Assembly: GCF_002846555.1 (NCBI RefSeq)
Contig: NZ_PJMS01000001.1
Span: forward strand, 4,981,501-5,045,500
Length of the DNA: 64,000 nucleotides
Direction: 5' to 3'
Source: Aquimarina sp. MAR_2010_214
GTDB taxonomy: Bacteria > Bacteroidota > Bacteroidia > Flavobacteriales > Flavobacteriaceae
The notes beneath the pieces are model-generated. The model was not told where the DNA came from. It did no database searches and saw only the letters and a list, made by a program, of their open reading frames with translations. The position numbers were made by a program, and so were the translations under genes. Shown one piece after another: positions 26,133-35,342 of the stretch; within the stretch, counting starts at the first letter, position 1, and each line of letters begins with the position of its first letter.

Positions 26133-27476
26133 TTAAAACTCTCTATTCACATCCCAGGCTTCCAGGTAATCTTTTACACGTTGTACAAACTGTCCTCCTA
26201 GTGCACCATTAACCACTCTGTGATCATAAGAGTGTGATAAGAACATTTTATATCGAATACCAATAAAATCTCCATCAGGTGTTTCAATTACTGCTGGCAC
26301 TTTTCTAATTGCACCAAGAGCTAGAATTGCTACTTGTGGCTGATTAATAATCGGCGTACCCATAATACTTCCAAATGTACCTACATTAGTTACTGTATAC
26401 GTACCGCCTTGTATATCATCTGGTTTTAAAGCATTATTACGTGCTCTATTGGCAAGATCGTTAACTGCTTTAGTCATTCCTACCAAATTCAATTGATCTG
26501 CATTCTTGATCACAGGTACAATCAAATTACCATCAGGTAAAGCTGCTGCCATACCTAAGTTAATATTTTTCTTTTTGATAATTGTATCTCCTGAGATAGA
26601 GATATTGATCATCGGAAAATCTCTTATAGCTTTAGCAACTGCTTCCATAAAAATAGGAGTAAACGTAAGGTTCTCTCCTTCTCTCTTCATGAAATCTCCT
26701 TTTACTTTCTTTCTCCAGTTCCAGATATTGGTTACATCGGCTTCTATAAATGACTGTACATGAGCTGAAGTCTGTACAGATTCAACCATATGATGTGCAA
26801 TAAGTTTACCCATTCTGGTCATTTCTATAATCTCATCTTCTCCTGATGCTACTACCGGTGCTGCTTTTGAAACCTCTTGTTTTTTAACAGGAGTAGCTGG
26901 TTTTGCTTGCGCTTCTTCTTTTGCAGGTTGCACAACTGGTGCTGTTTTTATTTTTCCATTTTTACGATCGTCTACAAATTGTAAAATATCATTTTTGGTA
27001 ACACGACCATCCTTACCTGTTCCCGAAATAGCTTCCAGTTCATTCAGTGAAACATTTTCTGCTGCAGCAATATTTTTTACTAATGGAGAATAAAACTTAC
27101 TACTTCCAGAAAAATCAGTTGCATTTCCTGCTACTGTTGTTTCTGTCATTTGCGCTTCTAGCACTACTGCTTCTTTTGGAGTTTTCTCAACTTTTGCAGT
27201 AGTTTCTTGTGGAGTCGAATCTACAGCTCCTTCACCTTCAGTTTCTATTACAGCTATAACTTGGCCTACTTGTACTACATCATCAACATCAAAAAGTTTT
27301 TCTACCAGTACACCTTCTACCTCACTAGGCACTTCACTATCTACCTTATCAGTTGCAATCTCAACAATCGCATCATCTAATTCAATAGTATCTCCAACCT
27401 CTTTTAACCAAGTTGTTATTGTTGCCTCTGCAACACTCTCACCCATTTTTGGAAGTTTCAGCTCAAATTTTGCCAT
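26133..27476 (-). CDS. 2-oxo acid dehydrogenase E2 (dihydrolipoamide acyltransferase)
   Basis: The 447-residue protein starts at MAKFELKLPKMGES (27476); four more codons are in frame upstream. Domains in order are a lipoyl domain with the modified Lys in EIATDKVDSEVP (about residue 43), an Ala/Pro/Lys-rich linker, an E3/E1-binding domain (PLVKNIAAAENVSL, about 133-170), a second linker, and the catalytic domain ending with SYDHRVVNGALGG, which contains the active-site His and Asp. It could serve pyruvate, 2-oxoglutarate or branched-chain oxo acids. The sequence most resembles flavobacterial branched-chain or generic E2. No E1 or E3 gene is adjacent. Confidence 0.9.
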   Translation of the reverse strand: MAKFELKLPKMGESVAEATITTWLKEVGDTIELDDAIVEIATDKVDSEVPSEVEGVLVEKLFDVDDVVQVGQVIAVIETEGEGAVDSTPQETTAKVEKTPKEAVVLEAQMTETTVAGNATDFSGSSKFYSPLVKNIAAAENVSLNELEAISGTGKDGRVTKNDILQFVDDRKNGKIKTAPVVQPAKEEAQAKPATPVKKQEVSKAAPVVASGEDEIIEMTRMGKLIAHHMVESVQTSAHVQSFIEADVTNIWNWRKKVKGDFMKREGENLTFTPIFMEAVAKAIRDFPMINISISGDTIIKKKNINLGMAAALPDGNLIVPVIKNADQLNLVGMTKAVNDLANRARNNALKPDDIQGGTYTVTNVGTFGSIMGTPIINQPQVAILALGAIRKVPAVIETPDGDFIGIRYKMFLSHSYDHRVVNGALGGQFVQRVKDYLEAWDVNREF

Positions 27477-27614
27477 ATTCTTAATCAAAAGTGTTTATAA
27501 GTTATGTTTTTTGCGAATTTAATCAAAATTCGGCTTAAAAATTATTTTTTCCGTATTAAAATTTACTTAATATCTTTATCTTCAAGTTTACAGATACTTC
27601 TAAATATATGCAAA

Positions 27615-28235
27615 TCAAGGACTTTTTAATGCATTCTCAAAAGGAATTCGATTAAGTATACTTCTTCCCAAAGTAACTTCATCTGCATATTCCAGCTCAT
27701 CATTAACACCAATTCCCCGAGCAATAGTAGAGGTTTTTATAGGTATTCCTTCTAATTGTTTATACATATAGAAATTGGTAGTATCTCCTTCCATAGTTGC
27801 GCTTAATGCAAATATCAATTCTTTTACCTCTCCAGATTTAACTTTCTCGATCAAAGAACTAATATTCAATTCTTGCGGGCCAATACCATCCAACGGGCTT
27901 ATTTTACCTCCTAAGACGTGATATAATCCTCTAAATTGACCTGTACCTTCTATCGCCATTACATCTCGTATATCTTCAACTACACAAATAATTTCACGAT
28001 TTCTAACTGGGTTACTACAGATATCACAAATATCGGTATCACTAATACTATGACATGTAGAACAAAATTTAATATCCTCACGTAATGTTCCCAAAGCTTT
28101 TGTTAAGTGCTGAGTCTGGGTTTCTGGCTGTCTAAGTAAATGTAATACCAATCGAAGAGCAGTACGTTTTCCTATCCCTGGTAATTGAGACATTTCATAA
28201 ACCGCATTCTCTAATAATTTTGAAGAAAATTCCAT
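27615..28235 (-). CDS. recR: Recombination mediator RecR
   Basis: The 206-residue protein has a helix-hairpin-helix [12 protein letters not shown] (about 18-29), a four-cysteine zinc finger ([16 protein letters not shown], about 57-72) and a Toprim domain starting [13 protein letters not shown]. RecR works with RecO and RecF to load RecA onto SSB-coated single-stranded DNA. It appears to be transcribed alone: E2 is downstream on the same strand after 138 bases, and the small plus-strand genes start 266 bases upstream. Confidence 0.96.
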   Translation of the reverse strand: MEFSSKLLENAVYEMSQLPGIGKRTALRLVLHLLRQPETQTQHLTKALGTLREDIKFCSTCHSISDTDICDICSNPVRNREIICVVEDIRDVMAIEGTGQFRGLYHVLGGKISPLDGIGPQELNISSLIEKVKSGEVKELIFALSATMEGDTTNFYMYKQLEGIPIKTSTIARGIGVNDELEYADEVTLGRSILNRIPFENALKSP

Positions 28236-28501
28236 AGCGCAACAAATTTAGCATTTTTAATGATGAACTCCGTCCAGAGTTCCACTCTTTAAACAAAAAA
28301 TTATGTTTTTATATCATAATGACATTTTTTTATCATCTAAATCTATTACTGTAGTCATAATTAGTTAAAACTGATTGAAAAATAAATATTTTATAACATC
28401 TAAGAAGACGCTACATAAATTCAATTTTGTAATATAAACTATGATAATCTTAACTATACAATTAAGGCCTTTTTGTTATTTTTACTCCAAAAGTAAAAGT
28501 A

Positions 28502-28669
28502 ATGTTAGATACTCTTTCTGAAGAAACACAACTTATTTTAATGATCATAGTCATTGCTATCTTATTCGTAGCGGTATCCTGGAATACCAAACGAAATAAA
28601 AACAAACTATATGATCGCGACAAACGTAATTTTAGACAGAATTATCAAAAAAGGAAAAAGAAGAGATAA
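28502..28669 (+). CDS. Small single-span membrane protein
   Basis: A 55-codon gene, MLDTLSEETQLILMIIVIAI..., with one hydrophobic segment (about 10-26) and a very basic tail ending QKRKKKR. The stop lies 13 bases before the start of the acetyltransferase gene, so the pair may be co-transcribed. Its N-out/C-in layout follows the positive-inside rule. No family is recognised. Confidence 0.55.
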   Translation: MLDTLSEETQLILMIIVIAILFVAVSWNTKRNKNKLYDRDKRNFRQNYQKRKKKR

Positions 28670-28682
28670 CCATATCTGTAAC

Positions 28683-29117
28683 ATGAAAAAAATATATGTT
28701 AGAAAGGCTACACCAAAAGATATAGAATGGATAAACAACACCTATCAAAGTATAGATTTTGTAGTATCAGATTTTAATGCTGAATATATTGCTATTGCAA
28801 AAATTGAAGGTGTAAAATGTGGGCTGGGAAGAGTTGTCAATATTGATAAAAACAACTTAGAATTAGGAGGAATGTATGTATTAGATCAATTTAGAGGAAT
28901 GGGAATTGCAGAAAAGATCATCCTTCATTTATTAAAAAATTATGAACAACATAAAAAAATATGGTGTCTTCCTTTTGAACATCTTCAACCATTTTATAAC
29001 AGATTTGGTTTTCTAGATCAAAAAACACATGATTACAAAATTCCTGATAAAATATACGCTAAACACAAATGGTGTAATCAAAATTATAATAAGGATGTAC
29101 TTTTATTAGTTAAGTAA
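28683..29117 (+). CDS. GNAT family N-acetyltransferase
   Basis: A 144-residue GNAT enzyme. Motif A (VLDQFRGMGIAEKIILHLL) binds the acetyl-CoA pyrophosphate, and the fold continues with PFEHLQPFYNRFGF, the usual motif B tyrosine region. I chose the ATG at 28683 (MKKIYVRKATPKD), since GNAT proteins typically begin with such a strand; upstream codons belong to the overlapping small membrane gene. The substrate (small molecule, peptide or protein N-terminus) cannot be read from sequence. Confidence 0.85.
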   Translation: MKKIYVRKATPKDIEWINNTYQSIDFVVSDFNAEYIAIAKIEGVKCGLGRVVNIDKNNLELGGMYVLDQFRGMGIAEKIILHLLKNYEQHKKIWCLPFEHLQPFYNRFGFLDQKTHDYKIPDKIYAKHKWCNQNYNKDVLLLVK

Positions 29118-29148
29118 TTATTATCCATTAAAACAAACATACATTTCA

Positions 29149-29724
29149 ATGAAAATATATACTAAAACAGGTGACAAAGGAACTACTGCTCTTTTTGGTG
29201 GTACCAGAGTACCCAAGCACCATATCCGTATTGACAGTTATGGTACTGTTGATGAACTTAATTCGCATATAGGACTTATCAGAGATCAAAAAATTGACGA
29301 GCTAAGTAAAAAAATATTAATCAATATACAGGATAAACTTTTTACAGTTGGAGCAGTTTTAGCAACTGACCCTGAAAAGGCTATATTAAAAAGCGGGCAA
29401 AAACGACTAAATATACCTACAATTTCTACAGAAGACATCGAATTACTAGAAAAAGAAATCGATAGCATGAACGAATCTTTACCGCCAATGACACATTTTG
29501 TATTGCCTGGAGGGCATCAAACCGTGTCATTCTGTCATATTGCTCGCTGTGTATGCCGAAGAGCAGAGCGTTTGGCAACAGCATTGTATGAAATAAACCC
29601 TTTTGAAGAAACAACACTGCACTACTTAAACCGACTATCTGACTATCTTTTTGTACTGGCACGAAAGTTGTCGAACGATCTTAAAGCAGAAGAAATTGAA
29701 TGGATTCCTAAAAAGAATTCTTAA
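29149..29724 (+). CDS. Cob(I)alamin adenosyltransferase, PduO type
   Basis: The 191-residue enzyme has the PduO signature at its N-terminus (KIYTKTGDKGTTALFGG) with the ATP-binding loop, and VLPGGHQTVSFCHIARCVCRRAER in the C-terminal helical region with the conserved Arg residues. It makes adenosylcobalamin from cob(I)alamin and ATP. The cofactor is needed for methylmalonyl-CoA mutase, whose chaperone MeaB is encoded 12 kb downstream in this window. It is preceded by the acetyltransferase gene after 31 bases. Confidence 0.93.
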   Translation: MKIYTKTGDKGTTALFGGTRVPKHHIRIDSYGTVDELNSHIGLIRDQKIDELSKKILINIQDKLFTVGAVLATDPEKAILKSGQKRLNIPTISTEDIELLEKEIDSMNESLPPMTHFVLPGGHQTVSFCHIARCVCRRAERLATALYEINPFEETTLHYLNRLSDYLFVLARKLSNDLKAEEIEWIPKKNS

Positions 29725-29809
29725 AATTTAATAGCTGTTAAAATTAGTAAGGGAAACCCCCTAAAAAATCACGTTCTTAAAATTATTGTTTAAATAATTA
29801 ATTTTTTAC

Positions 29810-29839
29810 TTGACTTTTTAAACTAAAAAATTATTTTTG
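29810..29839 (+). promoter_or_regulatory. Consensus promoter of the DUF2795 gene
   Basis: TTG at 29810-29812, a 19-base spacer and TATTTTTG at 29832-29839 give a perfect Bacteroidota promoter. Transcription would start near 29846, about 17 bases before the ATG. This is the cleanest promoter of the window, which suggests high expression. Confidence 0.8.
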
Positions 29840-29862
29840 CAAAAAATTAAACCAGTAAACAT

Positions 29863-30084
29863 ATGTATTGGACTTTAGAATTAGCATCTTATTTAAGTGA
29901 TGCACCTTGGCCAGCTACAAAAGACGAGTTAATAGATTATGCAATTCGTACTGGAGCACCTCTGGAGGTTGTAGAAAATCTACAAGCAATTGAAGATGAA
30001 GGAGATTCATATGACTCTATAGAGGAAATATGGCCAGATTATCCTACTGACGAAGATTATCTTTGGAATGAGGATGAATATTAA
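29863..30084 (+). CDS. DUF2795 small acidic protein
   Basis: A 73-residue protein with the DUF2795 layout: MYWTLELASYLSDAPWPATK, then a helix (DELIDYAIRTGAPLEVVENL) and an acidic tail ending WNEDEY. Flavobacteria carry this gene directly before secA. The fold is a small helix-turn-helix-like bundle, but a DNA-binding role is not established. It has its own strong promoter and its own terminator, so it is a monocistronic, probably abundant protein. Confidence 0.88.
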   Translation: MYWTLELASYLSDAPWPATKDELIDYAIRTGAPLEVVENLQAIEDEGDSYDSIEEIWPDYPTDEDYLWNEDEY

Positions 30085-30104
30085 ATAAATGAAATAGTAT
30101 TAAA

Positions 30105-30128
30105 AGTCTCGCAAGAGGCTTTTTTTTT
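30105..30128 (+). terminator. Terminator after the DUF2795 gene
   Basis: Stem AGTCTC (30105-30110) and GAGGCT (30115-30120) with a GCAA tetraloop and eight T; extension by flanking A and T pairs is possible. It separates this gene from secA. Confidence 0.85.
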
Positions 30129-30311
30129 GCGTAAATTATGCCACTTTATGGCTATTTACAGCTTAAAAGTATTGTATAATATGACCACTTAGGTCCTGAG
30201 ATAGCAATAGACTTCAGATATTGAGGTCAGATTTGAATGTTACCTTATTATAGGAAACCAATTAGTTTCGTTTTGAAACCAAAATCTCATTAAACACACA
30301 ACCATAAAATT

Positions 30312-33300
30312 ATGGGAATTTTAGATTCTGTATTAAAAGTATTTGTTGGAGATAAGTCCAAAAAAGATATCAAAGAAATTCAACCAAAGGTTGAATTGGT
30401 AAAGCAAGCAGAAAAGGCTCTTGAAGGCCTTTCTCATGATGAATTGCGTGCCAAAACTGTTGATTTTAAAAATAGAATAAATGAAGCTCGCACAGAAATC
30501 AATGCTAAAATAGAAGCGCTTACCGAGGAAGCCAACAACACAGAAGATATCGATAGAAAAGAAGATATATATGTTGAAATCGATAAGCTAAAAGAAGAAG
30601 CATATGAAACTACAGAAAAAGCATTAAACGATATTCTTCCTGAAGCTTTTGCCGTTATAAAAGAAACTGCTAAGCGTTTTGCTAATAATGAATCAATAAA
30701 AGTTACGGCTTCTGCTTATGACCGAGAACTTTCTGGCACCAGAGATCACATCACTCTTGATGATGAGCAAGCCATTTGGGCAACAAGCTGGGATGCTGCT
30801 GGTAAAGAAGTAAAATGGGATATGATCCATTACGATGTACAGCTTGTTGGTGGTATTACACTACACGAAGGAAACGTAGCAGAGATGCAAACAGGAGAAG
30901 GTAAAACTCTGGTTGCAACACTCCCGGTATACCTTAATGCTTTATCTGGTAATGGTGTTCACCTGGTAACAGTAAACGACTATCTTGCCCGTCGAGATAG
31001 TGAATGGATGGCTCCAATTTTTCAGTTCCACGGACTTACCGTAGATTGTATTGATAATCACAGACCTAATTCTGCAGAACGTAGAGCGGCCTATAATGCA
31101 GATATTACTTACGGAACCAATAATGAATTTGGTTTTGATTATCTACGTGATAATATGTCTCATGCCCCAGAAGACCTGGTACAGCGCCCTCACAATTATG
31201 CGATTATAGATGAAGTAGATTCTGTGCTAATTGATGATGCGCGTACACCATTGATTATTTCTGGACCTATACCAAAAGGAGATGTACACGAATTTGATGA
31301 GTTAAAGCCTAAAATTGCCGATATCGTTTCGGTACAACAAAAATATCTTACTACTGTTTTAGCTGAAGCAAAAAAATTAATTGCAGCAGGTGATGTCAAA
31401 GAAGGAGGGTTTAAGTTACTACAAGTATATCGAGGGATTCCTAAAAATAAAGCTTTAATTAAGTTTTTAAGTGAGGAAGGAGTAAAAATGCTACTTCAAA
31501 AGACAGAAAACTTCTATATGCAGGATAATAACAGAGAAATGCATAAGATTGATGCAGATCTGTACTACGTAATAGAAGAGAAAAACAATCAGATAGATCT
31601 TACTGATAAAGGTGTAGATTATCTTTCAGGAAAAGATGATCCGGATTTCTTCGTACTACCACAAATTGGTATGGAAATAGCTAAAATTGAAGGTTTAGAA
31701 TTATCAAAAGAAGCAGAAGCAGAAAAGAAAGAAGATCTTTTTAGAGAGTATAGTGTAAAAAGTGAACGCATTCATACCCTACGTCAACTATTAAAAGCAT
31801 ATTCTTTATTCGAAAAGGATGTAGAATATGTGGTGATGGATAATAAAGTAAAAATTGTTGACGAGCAGACGGGGCGTATTATGGATGGACGTCGATACAG
31901 TGATGGATTACACCAAGCCATTGAAGCCAAAGAAAATGTAAAGATCGAAGATGCAACGCAGACTTTTGCTACAGTAACACTTCAGAATTATTTCCGTATG
32001 TACGGTAAATTATCTGGTATGACAGGTACTGCAGTAACAGAAGCAGGAGAACTTTGGGAAATCTACAAACTGGATGTAGTAGAAATACCAACCAACCGAC
32101 CAATTGCCAGAAAGGATATGGAAGATTTGGTATACAAAACCAAACGTGAAAAATATAATGCCGTAATAGAACAAGTTACAGAATTATCCCGTGCAGGAAG
32201 ACCTGTACTAATCGGTACTACTTCTGTAGAAATTTCTGAACTATTAGGGCGAATGCTTACGATTCGTAAAGTACCTCATAATGTATTGAATGCGAAACTT
32301 CATAAAAAAGAAGCCGATATTGTTGCCGAAGCTGGTTATGCAGGTGTAGTAACTATCGCTACCAATATGGCCGGTCGTGGTACTGATATTAAATTATCTG
32401 ATGAAGTAAAAGCTGCTGGTGGACTTGCAATCGTAGGTACAGAACGTCATGATTCTCGTCGTGTAGACAGACAGTTGCGTGGTCGTGCCGGTCGACAAGG
32501 AGATCCAGGAAGCTCTCAGTTCTATGTATCACTAGAAGACAATCTAATGCGTCTATTTGGTTCTGAGCGTATTGCCAAAATGATGGACAGAATGGGGCTA
32601 AAAGAAGGTGAGGTTATACAGCATTCTATGATTTCTAAATCTATCGAAAGAGCCCAGAAAAAGGTAGAAGAAAACAACTTCGGTGTTCGTAAACGATTAT
32701 TAGAGTATGATGATGTAATGAATGCTCAGCGTGAAGTTGTATACAAACGTCGTTATCATGCATTGTTTGGAGAACGTCTGCGTGTAGATATCGCCAATAT
32801 GATCTATGACACTGTAGAAGTAATCACAGAAGGAAATAAAGCCGCTCAGGACTTTAAAAATTTCGAATTCGAATTGATTCGATATTTCTCTATGAGTAGT
32901 CCGATTTCTGCAGAAGAATTCGAAAAAATGGATTCTCTAAAAATCGCAGGAGAGATTTACAAAGTTGCATACGAGCATTATCAGGATAAAATGAAACGTA
33001 ATGCAGATGCTGCCTATCCAGTTATAAAGCAAGTATACGAAGATCCTGCCAGTAAGTATGAAAGAATTTTAGTGCCATTTACGGATGGAGTGAAAAGTAT
33101 AAATGTTGCTACCGATTTGCAAAAAGCATATGAGTCTGAAGGGAAGCAGCTAATTACCGATTTCGAGAAAAATATTACTCTTGCCATTATTGATGATGCC
33201 TGGAAAACACATCTTCGTAAAATGGATGAGTTAAAACAAAGTGTACAGCTAGCCGTTCATGAACAAAAAGATCCTTTATTAATCTATAAGTTTGAAGCTT

Positions 33301-33668
33301 TTGAATTGTTCAAAGCCATGATCGAAGAGGTGAATAAAGATGTTATTTCATTTTTATTTAAAGGAGAATTACCTACAGGTGATACACAAGATATTTCTGA
33401 AGCTCGCCAAGTACGAAGAAAAGAGAATCTCGAAACTTCTAAAGAAGAAATTCCTAATATGGATGAGCGTGCGGCACAAAATAGAGCTGCAGGACAAACA
33501 CAAGATAGGCCTCAGGTTACTGAAACTATTGTACGAGAGCAACCAAAAATTGGACGTAATGATAGAGTAACCATCAAACATGTAATGAGTGGAGAAAATA
33601 AAACCGTGAAATACAAACAAGCAATCCCACTAATCGAAAAAGGAGAATGGGTGCTTGTGAATGAATAA
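30312..33668 (+). CDS. secA: Preprotein translocase ATPase SecA
   Basis: SecA drives preproteins through SecYEG. The 1,118 residues are about 200 longer than E. coli SecA, which is usual in Bacteroidota: an added helical stretch of about 50 residues comes early (near 60-110) and another insertion splits the motor domain. Walker A is MQTGEGKTLVA; the DEAD-like box is AIIDEVDSVLIDDARTPL; motif VI contains GRAGRQGDPGSS. The C-terminal CxCx8CH zinc motif that binds SecB in Proteobacteria is missing; the protein ends in a basic linker and YKQAIPLIEKGEWVLV. It is followed by a strong terminator. Confidence 0.97.
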   Translation: MGILDSVLKVFVGDKSKKDIKEIQPKVELVKQAEKALEGLSHDELRAKTVDFKNRINEARTEINAKIEALTEEANNTEDIDRKEDIYVEIDKLKEEAYETTEKALNDILPEAFAVIKETAKRFANNESIKVTASAYDRELSGTRDHITLDDEQAIWATSWDAAGKEVKWDMIHYDVQLVGGITLHEGNVAEMQTGEGKTLVATLPVYLNALSGNGVHLVTVNDYLARRDSEWMAPIFQFHGLTVDCIDNHRPNSAERRAAYNADITYGTNNEFGFDYLRDNMSHAPEDLVQRPHNYAIIDEVDSVLIDDARTPLIISGPIPKGDVHEFDELKPKIADIVSVQQKYLTTVLAEAKKLIAAGDVKEGGFKLLQVYRGIPKNKALIKFLSEEGVKMLLQKTENFYMQDNNREMHKIDADLYYVIEEKNNQIDLTDKGVDYLSGKDDPDFFVLPQIGMEIAKIEGLELSKEAEAEKKEDLFREYSVKSERIHTLRQLLKAYSLFEKDVEYVVMDNKVKIVDEQTGRIMDGRRYSDGLHQAIEAKENVKIEDATQTFATVTLQNYFRMYGKLSGMTGTAVTEAGELWEIYKLDVVEIPTNRPIARKDMEDLVYKTKREKYNAVIEQVTELSRAGRPVLIGTTSVEISELLGRMLTIRKVPHNVLNAKLHKKEADIVAEAGYAGVVTIATNMAGRGTDIKLSDEVKAAGGLAIVGTERHDSRRVDRQLRGRAGRQGDPGSSQFYVSLEDNLMRLFGSERIAKMMDRMGLKEGEVIQHSMISKSIERAQKKVEENNFGVRKRLLEYDDVMNAQREVVYKRRYHALFGERLRVDIANMIYDTVEVITEGNKAAQDFKNFEFELIRYFSMSSPISAEEFEKMDSLKIAGEIYKVAYEHYQDKMKRNADAAYPVIKQVYEDPASKYERILVPFTDGVKSINVATDLQKAYESEGKQLITDFEKNITLAIIDDAWKTHLRKMDELKQSVQLAVHEQKDPLLIYKFEAFELFKAMIEEVNKDVISFLFKGELPTGDTQDISEARQVRRKENLETSKEEIPNMDERAAQNRAAGQTQDRPQVTETIVREQPKIGRNDRVTIKHVMSGENKTVKYKQAIPLIEKGEWVLVNE

Positions 33669-33689
33669 TCCTTTCTTATACAATAACAC

Positions 33690-33720
33690 AAAAGCCGGAA
33701 GAATAAACTTCCGGCTTTTT
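33690..33720. terminator. Terminator after secA
   Basis: Perfect 12-bp stem AAAAGCCGGAAG (33690-33701) and CTTCCGGCTTTT (33708-33719) with T runs on either side. It can also end the convergent PilJ-like gene. Confidence 0.9.
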
Positions 33721-33747
33721 ATTTATAGCTTATTCACTAATATTATT

Positions 33748-34620
33748 TTATATTTTTACTTTCTCGTACATATATGTTATATCATTGAATAATCGGGTAA
33801 GTTCGTTACTCATTTTATAGATTTCTTCACCCTTAAACTCTTGATTACTTAATTTACCTCTATTTTTTTTGATCATGTTCCATTGAGAAAAAGTCAATCC
33901 AATTTTTTCATCAATTTCTGGAGTATTAAACTTAGATATCAAAAGCTTGTTAATTGCTCCATCTAATTCATGGAAAGCGTTATTAAGCATTTGAGAAGAG
34001 TTCTTATTTTTTAATTCCATTTGATTCGCATAATAATAAAACGCCAATCGTTGTGAAAGCATTCGCTGTCTTCCTGATATATTTATAACCTTCTCTAATT
34101 CTAATTTATCTTCAATTAAATGAGATTCACTCATATCTCCTTTCATACTTTGAAAAGAGTTTTTAGATTCCAAAATAATAGAAGACACCACCGCATTGGT
34201 AGCTTTAAGAAGTTCTGTATTTGTTTCTATTATTTTTTTTGCTTTTTCATAACTCGGTTGCGCTTCTAGCAGTGCTTTAAACTTTTTCCATAATTCATTA
34301 ACTTTAGTTAACTTTTCAATAGTCCCTTTAAACTTGGTATTCTGTAAAAGAACACGATTTTGTTCTTCAAAAATAACCTTACTCGACAATAGGTCTCTTT
34401 TTACCTTCATATCATCAGCATTATTAAGTAAAAATAAATATGCTTTAGACATTTTTTGAGTAAGCATACGTTGCTTACCTGAAACATTAATAGCGTTGTT
34501 AAATGATAATGATCCATATTTATCGTTGAGTTGCGCATGAAGGCTTAATGTACTAGTATACACTAATCCTATCACAAATAAAATCATTATTGATCTGGGG
34601 GTTTTTCTTTTGTTTTTCAT
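33748..34620 (-). CDS. Secreted protein with two PilJ-type sensor modules
   Basis: A 290-residue protein with a signal peptide (ending SLHAQ, about 30) and no further membrane span. It contains two copies of the PilJ/NarX-type N-terminal sensor motif: NVSGKQRMLTQKMSKAYL (about 45-62) and NISGRQRMLSQRLAFYY (about 181-197). In known proteins this all-helical module is the periplasmic input domain of chemoreceptors and nitrate sensors. Here it stands free, with no transmembrane or signalling part, so it may be a periplasmic binding or adaptor protein. The ligand is unknown. Confidence 0.75.
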   Translation of the reverse strand: MKNKRKTPRSIMILFVIGLVYTSTLSLHAQLNDKYGSLSFNNAINVSGKQRMLTQKMSKAYLFLLNNADDMKVKRDLLSSKVIFEEQNRVLLQNTKFKGTIEKLTKVNELWKKFKALLEAQPSYEKAKKIIETNTELLKATNAVVSSIILESKNSFQSMKGDMSESHLIEDKLELEKVINISGRQRMLSQRLAFYYYANQMELKNKNSSQMLNNAFHELDGAINKLLISKFNTPEIDEKIGLTFSQWNMIKKNRGKLSNQEFKGEEIYKMSNELTRLFNDITYMYEKVKI

Positions 34621-34946
34621 CTAGTAATGGTTTTAAGGTTTTGTTATTTAGTTTACGATTTTTAAACAAATCATGAGAAGTTAATTTACCTTCATTTTTT
34701 TGGGATTTCCTTATTGATTTGCCGTGCAAAAGTATTTCAGACTATGTTCCAGAAATATGATTTTTATCAGTTCATAAACACTTCTAAATAGGTAAGAAGA
34801 TTAAAAAAACATCCAGAATTATTACACTATAAGAACAATCTATTCTCATAGTATAGAAGATCAAAACCGATTATCTCTAATTATGAGGTAATCGGTTTTT
34901 TTATATAAAAAATATATACTTTATAAATCTATTGATAACAAAATAG
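34621..34946. other. Gene-free stretch between two minus-strand genes
   Basis: About 325 A+T-rich bases. The only structure I see is the long hairpin at 34863-34902, listed as a terminator. Nothing in the rest (34621-34860) looks coding. Confidence 0.6.
34863..34902. terminator. 15-bp hairpin with T run beyond the anti-sigma-like gene
   Basis: Arms 34863-34877 and 34885-34899 pair fully, with one wobble, around TAATTAT. A run of seven T follows on the plus strand and TTTTG on the minus strand. It lies 45 bases past the stop of the minus-strand membrane gene, its most likely client, although the better T run points the other way. Confidence 0.75.
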
Positions 34947-35342
34947 TTATGAAGAAAATCGTTTGTCAATCCTTCTTTTCAAAATAGTTATTTGTATAAA
35001 GAATAGAAGAGCAAGAAATGAAATACCGTATATCGTAGTTTTATGAAAAGTAAAGTTAGAAAATGGATTTTTAATACTTAGTTTATTTAAAAAAGAAAAA
35101 TTAACATTATTTAAGATAGATTCTTTACCATCTGATAAAAATGGTATCATACATAGCAATACAGCAACAATTACCCCAATAATGAACCAAACTTTCTTAG
35201 AAATCAAAGGTTTGTATGTCGGTGATATTTCAATAGTTGAAAGTTCTACTTGCTCCATGACATTTTTCAGAAAATTTTCTGAAGGAGTCTCTAATCCAGC
35301 TTCCTTAATTAAATACTTAACATCTTTATATGGCTCTTCCAT
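34947..35342 (-). CDS. Two-span membrane protein, probable anti-sigma partner
   Basis: A 131-residue protein with an N-terminal cytoplasmic part of about 48 residues and two membrane spans (about 50-69 and 104-121). Its start overlaps the end of the sigma factor gene by 17 bases, which is the usual arrangement of an ECF sigma factor and its membrane regulator. It lacks the HxxxCxxC zinc anti-sigma motif, so its identification rests on position and topology alone. Confidence 0.6.
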   Translation of the reverse strand: MEEPYKDVKYLIKEAGLETPSENFLKNVMEQVELSTIEISPTYKPLISKKVWFIIGVIVAVLLCMIPFLSDGKESILNNVNFSFLNKLSIKNPFSNFTFHKTTIYGISFLALLFFIQITILKRRIDKRFSS

